64,000 nucleotides of DNA, taken from Phytoseiulus persimilis. Taxonomy: Eukaryota; Arthropoda; Arachnida; Mesostigmata; Phytoseiidae. Both the position numbers and the translations under genes were made by a program. The DNA lies in contig CM075101.1 in assembly GCA_037576195.1 (NCBI GenBank), positions 496,001 through 560,000 on the forward strand, written 5' to 3'. Positions 61,501-64,000 of this stretch are shown in pieces (positions within the stretch are counted from its first letter, which is position 1; every line of letters begins with the position of its first letter). The notes below the pieces were generated by a model. That model saw nothing but the letters and a program-made list of their open reading frames with translations, had not been told where the DNA came from and made no database searches.

Positions 61501-63029
61501 AATGATCGGTTCTTTGACCGTCTAGACATCGTCCCGACAGACGTCCCAACTTCCCCACCCAACGATACCGGCTTAGTACTCTCCTAGAGCTCTTCTTTTT
61601 CTCCACCTCGACGGCTCAAGTTGCATAACGCTCACACACATATATCGTCTGCTATCATTCAGAATGACCGTTGAGTCATGATCGAACACTGGGGAAACAC
61701 TAGAGCGCTACAAAGTTCACCACGGCGGACACCTCGATATGCCGGCTCCGCAGAGAGGCGCTCTCGCGGGCCGATCATCTCATGACGTTGTGACGCGGCA
61801 TCATTTAGGTCCCCCTTCCTCGGGGAACCTTGACAAGACAACGCAAACAACAATAACTGAGTCTTGAATGCCGTGAGCTTTCTTCGATTCCTCCGAAAAG
61901 TGATGCAAGCTCGATCAATTCACCACAGTCCTGAGGGAGCTTCTCGAGGAGAGATTCGTGCAGTGCAACTATCCGTTTTGGCAGACGTCTCTTCAAAGCA
62001 GCGTGCTCCGAGTTGGATCAACCTCTGTCTGCAGTGGCTCACCTCTCGGAAGCCTCTGTTCGTACGATGCTGGTCTCGAACTGTAGTCTACCTGACGGTG
62101 TAGTTGGCTGCTCGTGGACTCGCATTCGCCGCATCAGCGACTCACTCCTCCAGCGATTCTAAGTGGGACCGGAGAGTTGATCGATCGAACGTCCGTTCGG
62201 GAGCTTTCGTTTCGACCAACTGAGCATGCACATTCCTCGCTCCAATGAATTGACTCTTCGTCCAATTCAAAGTGGTTTATTGTCTCAGAGAACATCCGGG
62301 GAGCTGATATCAGACATGGAGGGGGGCAGGGGGTTATCGAGCCGCTCGAGTCCTTGATGGGAAAGCCTCTCCCGTTGCCTGGTCTGATACGCTGATTCAA
62401 ACATCACATTGATCGCTCGACACCACTATTGAATGACAGGGAGCACTCACTAGACACCTAAGGTGTCGGGTTCGGAAATGGCTCATCGGAGGGAAGAACT
62501 TCGCTATTCGTTGAATGGCGAGCCTTGGAACCGTCATCGAACATCTCATTGGGCTAGATGAGCTGGAACGGAAGAAGGGGAAGCAGACTTCGATGCTTAT
62601 GTAACCCGTGCATGCGCCAGCTTGTCGAGCTTTTAATCCTTAACCTCGCTTGCTGGGTCGTGTGTTCGTTTTTTCACTCATAGCCAGGAGCCTGAAACGT
62701 ACTTGAACTGACTGTCTTTCGTGATCGTTTCAGTGATAAACAGCTACGGGCCACAAAGTTTTACTGCTGCCCCTGCTTCGCCAGCGAATGGCACAGGCCC
62801 CCAAAGCCGGGGCACGTTTGGTTCCGGCACGGGAGCCACCGGGCACGGTGGAGCTACTAGCACGACGAGCCCGGGTCCCACGCCCATTCAAGATCTCTAC
62901 ACGACTTCGACGGACAATGCAGTCAGCTATGTGCAGACCGCAACGTCGCCGCAACCGTCTGGCTTCCCTCCGCTGACCGTCAGCATGGGACCCCTCATGG
63001 CCGCTGCGTTCGCCAACGGCTACCACTAA
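19476..63029 (+). CDS. Rbp6: Rbp6-like Musashi-family RNA-binding protein, 12 coding exons (gene span)
   Basis: Spliced frame of 337 residues assembled from 12 exons with GT-AG junctions and matching phases. RRM1 covers about residues 23-99, with RNP2 MFIGGL (24-29) and RNP1 RGFGFVTF (63-70). RRM2 covers about residues 112-187, with RNP2 VFVGGL (113-118) and RNP1 RGFGFVTF (152-159). A basic Arg/Gly segment (199-202), an aromatic Gly/Tyr/Pro stretch (216-239) and a Ser/Thr/Gly/Pro tail ending NGYH follow. Musashi proteins bind UAG-type motifs in mRNA 3' UTRs and control translation in the cytoplasm, mainly in neural and stem-cell lineages. The linker and exon words fit Rbp6 better than Drosophila msi. 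The start is the first ATG after an in-frame TGA. Family membership is near certain; the Rbp6 label is likely. Confidence 0.93.
19541..20799 (+). other. Intron 1
   Basis: 1259 bp from GTGAGT to TTTTTCCTTGCAG, phase 2. No gene or clear repeat was seen inside. The region near 19540-19740 is rich in GTGAGTGAGT and GACC-type short motifs. Confidence 0.85.
20800..20840 (+). CDS. Rbp6: Rbp6-like exon 2: RRM1 beta-1 with RNP2
   Basis: Only 41 nt. It completes Gly22 and encodes [13 protein letters not shown] (23-35), the first strand of RRM1 with RNP2 (MFIGGL) and the Musashi-specific SWQT. The acceptor is TCCTTGCAG and the donor GTGAGT. The phase joins exon 3 to give the Glu36 codon. Such a short exact match between two strong splice sites leaves little doubt. 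Confidence 0.95.
20841..27147 (+). other. Intron 2
   Basis: 6.3 kb from GTGAGT to CTTTTCAG, phase 1. It holds many short overlapping open frames, the longest about 204 codons at 24088-24702 and without recognisable motifs, plus a GAC triplet tract near 22310-22330. No gene or transposon was recognised. Confidence 0.8.
27148..27229 (+). CDS. Rbp6: Rbp6-like exon 3: RRM1 helix 1 to loop before RNP1
   Basis: 82 nt completing Glu36 and encoding [20 protein letters not shown] to residue 56, then PTTRRS (57-62). These form helix 1, strand 2 and the loop before RNP1. REYF.KFG and [12 protein letters not shown] are family hallmarks. The donor GTGAGT falls inside the Arg63 codon (AG^A), phase 2. Confidence 0.96.
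27230..30783 (+). other. Intron 3
   Basis: 3554 bp, GTGAGT to ATTTTCAG, phase 2. It splits the Arg codon at the first residue of RNP1 of RRM1. No gene was recognised inside. Confidence 0.8.
30784..30868 (+). CDS. Rbp6: Rbp6-like exon 4: RRM1 RNP1 to strand 4
   Basis: 85 nt encoding the end of Arg63 and residues 64-91. RNP1 (RGFGFVTF, 63-70) supplies Phe65 and Phe67, whose rings stack on RNA bases in this fold. [20 protein letters not shown] then forms helix 2 and the beta hairpin. The donor GTAAAT is slightly weaker than the others. Phase 0. Confidence 0.96.
30869..33158 (+). other. Intron 4
   Basis: 2290 bp, GTAAAT to CCGTTCCAG, phase 0. It contains an ATTC/ATCG simple tract near 31288-31323, an A-run near 32158-32170 and a GACC tetranucleotide tract at 32476-32497. 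No gene was recognised. Confidence 0.8.
32476..32497. repeat. (ACCG)n tetranucleotide tract
   Basis: About five perfect ACCG/GACC units after a GGCTGGCTGG tract. The same motif recurs in intron 10 near 52642. Confidence 0.8.
33159..33200 (+). CDS. Rbp6: Rbp6-like exon 5: end of RRM1 and start of linker
   Basis: 42 nt, exactly 14 codons, [14 protein letters not shown] (92-105). The (I/V)DPK.AFP.RA.PK word closes RRM1 and starts the basic linker to RRM2 in all Musashi proteins. The acceptor is CCGTTCCAG and the donor GTAAGA. It is phase 0 on both sides, so skipping would keep the frame. Confidence 0.95.
33201..40797 (+). other. Intron 5
   Basis: 7597 bp, GTAAGA to CTTCCAG, phase 0. It separates the two RRM halves of the gene. 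It contains GGC-rich DNA near 36360-36430 and a degenerate tRNA-like piece near 38461-38515 on the minus strand. No coding gene was recognised. Confidence 0.8.
40798..40890 (+). CDS. Rbp6: Rbp6-like exon 6: RRM2 beta-1 and helix 1
   Basis: 93 nt, 31 codons, residues 106-136. [13 protein letters not shown] gives the linker end and RNP2 of RRM2, and [18 protein letters not shown] gives helix 1. [10 protein letters not shown] is the Rbp6-type sequence; Drosophila msi differs here. The exon opens with ATG immediately after the acceptor, so it could also serve as a start if a promoter lay in intron 5. It is phase 0 on both sides. Confidence 0.97.
40891..43064 (+). other. Intron 6
   Basis: 2174 bp, GTAAGT to ATTTTCAG, phase 0. 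It has a GACGAC triplet tract near 41051-41070. A 246-codon minus-strand open frame (40910-41650) has no recognised motif. Confidence 0.8.
43065..43113 (+). CDS. Rbp6: Rbp6-like exon 7: RRM2 strand 2 to loop before RNP1
   Basis: 49 nt encoding [16 protein letters not shown] (137-152) and the first base of Gly153. [16 protein letters not shown] is nearly invariant in Rbp6 and MSI1/2. The donor GTAAGT splits RNP1 of RRM2, 2 nt from the position equivalent to the split in RRM1. Confidence 0.97.
43114..50985 (+). other. Intron 7
   Basis: 7872 bp, GTAAGT to CTTTTCGCAG, phase 1. The longest open frames (about 230 codons on both strands around 44889-45978) overlap each other and have no recognised motif. 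A C-run of 10 or more lies near 47229. No gene was recognised. Confidence 0.8.
50986..51068 (+). CDS. Rbp6: Rbp6-like exon 8: RRM2 RNP1 to helix 2
   Basis: 83 nt completing Gly153 and encoding [20 protein letters not shown] (154-173), then HEINNKM (174-180). It holds most of RNP1 of RRM2 and the C.(I/V)HFHEINNK motif typical of Musashi RRM2. The acceptor is TTTTCGCAG and the donor GTAAGG. Phase 0 at the 3' end. Confidence 0.97.
51069..51249 (+). other. Intron 8, short
   Basis: 181 bp from GTAAGG to CTGGAACAG. It is the shortest intron of the gene and has no internal feature. Confidence 0.85.
51250..51319 (+). CDS. Rbp6: Rbp6-like exon 9: end of RRM2 and Arg/Gly segment
   Basis: 70 nt encoding [20 protein letters not shown] (181-200), then RGA and one base of Glu204. 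[12 protein letters not shown] is the invariant end of RRM2 in Musashi proteins. The following ARGRGA is a short basic segment as in MSI1/2. The donor is GTGAGC. Confidence 0.97.
51320..51589 (+). other. Intron 9, short
   Basis: 270 bp from GTGAGC to TCGTATTGCAG. No internal feature was recognised. Confidence 0.85.
51590..51622 (+). CDS. Rbp6: Rbp6-like exon 10: 33-nt micro-exon
   Basis: Eleven codons' worth of sequence. It completes Glu204, encodes [10 protein letters not shown] (205-214) and gives the first base of Ala215. The acceptor TTGCAG and donor GTGAGT are both strong. From memory, insect Rbp6 carries a similar W.LG.L.EGFPA word at this place, which supports the exon and the orthology. 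It is phase 1 on both sides, so inclusion or skipping keeps the frame and allows regulated splicing. Confidence 0.85.
51623..53757 (+). other. Intron 10
   Basis: 2135 bp, GTGAGT to CAATTCCAG, phase 1. It includes pyrimidine-rich DNA at about 52560-52920 with GACC/GTCC tetranucleotides. A 243-codon open frame (52198-52929) there is low-complexity and not recognised as a gene. Confidence 0.8.
52642..52706. repeat. (GACC)/(GTCC) tetranucleotide cluster
   Basis: Alternating GACC, GTCC and TTCG-type tetranucleotide units, with pure GACC runs at both ends. It is a second locus of the motif seen at 32476-32497. Confidence 0.8.
53758..53832 (+). CDS. Rbp6: Rbp6-like exon 11: Gly/Tyr/Pro-rich segment (spliced form)
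   Basis: 75 nt encoding the end of Ala215 and [20 protein letters not shown] (216-235), then YPFA and one base of Val240. This aromatic Gly/Tyr/Pro stretch corresponds to the RGYPGF.P.YGY region of vertebrate MSI2 and to the GFPA-Y segment of insect Rbp6. The donor GCAG^GTATGAGT joins exon 12 in frame. Without splicing the frame continues to 54005. Confidence 0.9.
53758..54005 (+). CDS. Rbp6: Alternative terminal exon: exon 11 read through to TGA
   Basis: If the donor at 53833 is not used, the frame continues for 57 residues (240-296) and stops at TGA 54003-54005. The tail begins [12 protein letters not shown], is His/Pro-rich, has ten alanines (GCT x4, GCC x4, GCG x2) and ends in ATAAGAL. 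Mixed Ala codons and the sharp change to A-rich sequence right after the stop argue for a real coding end with its own 3' UTR. This product would be 296 residues and lack the NGYH tail. Transcripts would decide. Confidence 0.6.
54006..54480 (+). other. Candidate 3' UTR of the short isoform
   Basis: After the TGA the sequence becomes A- and AAC-rich (AAACAAAC runs near 54029, further A-rich DNA near 54345-54400), unlike the surrounding GC-balanced introns. No AATAAA is seen until 55225, so the 3' end is unknown. Confidence 0.4.
55225..55230 (+). terminator. AATAAA, candidate poly(A) signal for the short isoform
   Basis: First canonical AATAAA that I see after the alternative stop at 54005, about 1.2 kb downstream. 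Such hexamers also occur by chance, and several others lie further on in the intron. Confidence 0.25.
57065..57083. repeat. (ATCG)n tetranucleotide tract
   Basis: About five perfect ATCG/GATC units within intron 11. A simple sequence repeat. Confidence 0.8.
62734..63029 (+). CDS. Rbp6: Rbp6-like exon 12: C-terminal tail and stop
   Basis: 296 nt completing Val240, encoding residues 241-337 and ending in TAA (63027-63029). The tail is Ser/Thr/Gly/Pro-rich. It keeps words found in vertebrate MSI1/2: [12 protein letters not shown] (compare SPGPVADLYG), ATSPQPSGF, and the last ten residues [10 protein letters not shown] (compare IATAFTNGYH). The acceptor is GATCGTTTCAG. Preservation of these words across a low-complexity tail supports function and confirms both the exon and the frame. 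Confidence 0.94.
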
Positions 63030-64000
63030 ACGTCTGAATCTCACAATCACGACAACGACAACCGCAGCAGCAACAACAACCGCCATGTTATTTACGTTTC
63101 TCTGCCATGGAGCGGGATTCATTCATGATACTCAGCCACAACGGAAAACGAGAATCGATCGCCATGGAATTGCAAGCCTCACCGTCCAAGTCTACGTTGG
63201 CTTTGCAAGGAGATGGGCGCTTTACGGTCTCGCGACAAACGCCTACAGGAACTTGAAGACGTTCTCAAGACGGTCTTCTTGGAAATGCGCAACTCTCGCA
63301 TCAACTTCCCGAGTTTTGAAAATGAGCCAAGAGCCACGATGGCCTACAACAATCCGGAAGGCGTCGTTGTTGTTGCTTCCTCCCCCCTCCCCTATCCGTG
63401 ACAACCGAGGGAGAACATCAGCCTGCTGCTGCCCGCATGGCGAAAAATCGAGCATATAACTTTGGGTAATAAGGAGCAAGCATCGGCACCGAGTCACGCT
63501 CCTTCTCCACAGTTTTCAATCAAGCCTCGGCACCTACAACAGCAGCGGCCAACGAGACCACGATCCATCCAGGTGAAACTCAGAAACTGCATCAACCAAC
63601 CCGCAACTTTCCCGACAACAACATTTTCCCGCTTCGGAAAGTAGGAGAAACCTGCCGCGCATTTTGACCGAGGCCGTGGCATGCGTAACTAGCCGATAGA
63701 TTTGATCGACGAACTCATCGACAAGCAACGCATCACGACGGAAGCAGAACGCAAATGAGGATCGATTGAGCATCGCTGCTGTTGCCAAATTTTCCAAGAA
63801 AGATTTCCACGCGGGAGCAGCAGCAGAGCGCAGGCTGGGGATGCTGCTGGTGAGTCAGGCGGTCAAGTAGGGGTTTGTCCAGCTGCGACAATAATACTTC
63901 CTTCGACGATGGATACTACTATTCCCACTTCAACCATTTCTGCTACTGCGACTAATGCTATTACAACTACTCATATTACTACTACTCCTATTACCACTAC
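63030..64000 (+). other. Start of the long-isoform 3' UTR, reaching the window edge
   Basis: It begins with CAACAAC- and GCAGCA-rich sequence after TAA. No AATAAA is seen before the window ends, so the transcript probably continues outside. The short frames here, such as the one at 63085-63459, carry no motif. Confidence 0.5.
63896..64000. repeat. Imperfect ACT/ATT trinucleotide tract at window end
   Basis: Thr/Ile-like triplets (ACT, ATT, ACC, GCT) repeat imperfectly to the last base. It is probably a decayed microsatellite that continues beyond the window. Confidence 0.7.

Larger units (their letters stand above)
53833..62733 (+). other. Intron 11
   Basis: 8901 bp, GTATGA to GATCGTTTCAG, phase 1, the longest intron of the gene. 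Its first 173 bp are coding in the alternative form. The rest contains a TCGA tract at 57065-57083 and several AATAAA motifs. No gene was recognised. Confidence 0.75.

Noticed and set aside
19476-63029. Assignment to Drosophila-type msi instead of Rbp6
   Set aside because: [23 protein letters not shown], the [10 protein letters not shown] exon and the NGYH tail match the Rbp6/MSI1/2 pattern rather than msi. A formal tree was not possible here.

Overview
The window reads as animal nuclear DNA, about half G+C. It is dominated by one gene split into small exons by large GT-AG introns. The gene encodes a Musashi-family RNA-binding protein with two RRM domains. Its conserved words (such as [35 protein letters not shown] and [16 protein letters not shown]) and the small exon reading [10 protein letters not shown] point to the invertebrate Rbp6 branch rather than Drosophila msi. 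I infer an arthropod, possibly a GC-rich chelicerate such as a mite. That is judged from the protein and the base composition, not from a search.

Layout. Positions 1-6949 are intergenic sequence with nothing I can call. Positions 6950-10386 are a repeat block: a TTTG microsatellite, a short unique part, then about 2.9 kb of a 45-bp minisatellite with higher-order duplication. Its ends look like a non-autonomous Helitron (starts TCTATATA, ends in a small hairpin plus CTAG). Positions 10387 to about 18650 are again unassigned. About 18650-19475 is a CpG- and GGC-rich stretch just before the start codon, taken as promoter/5' UTR.

The Rbp6-like gene runs on the + strand from ATG 19476 to TAA 63029. 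It has 12 coding exons: 19476-19540, 20800-20840, 27148-27229, 30784-30868, 33159-33200, 40798-40890, 43065-43113, 50986-51068, 51250-51319, 51590-51622, 53758-53832 and 62734-63029. All junctions are GT-AG, all phases agree, and the spliced frame is 1014 nt (337 residues plus stop). Exons 2-5 carry RRM1, exons 6-9 carry RRM2, and exons 9-12 carry the low-complexity tail ending in NGYH. If the exon 11 donor is not used, the frame stays open to a TGA at 54003-54005 and gives a second, Ala/His-rich C-terminus (296 residues). The A-rich sequence after that stop looks like a 3' UTR.

I found no second protein gene, no convincing tRNA or rRNA, no CRISPR array and no viral gene. The many other open frames are short and compositional. 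The most unusual items are the 45-bp satellite inside Helitron-like ends and the two alternative C-termini. I did not see a wholly new biological system.
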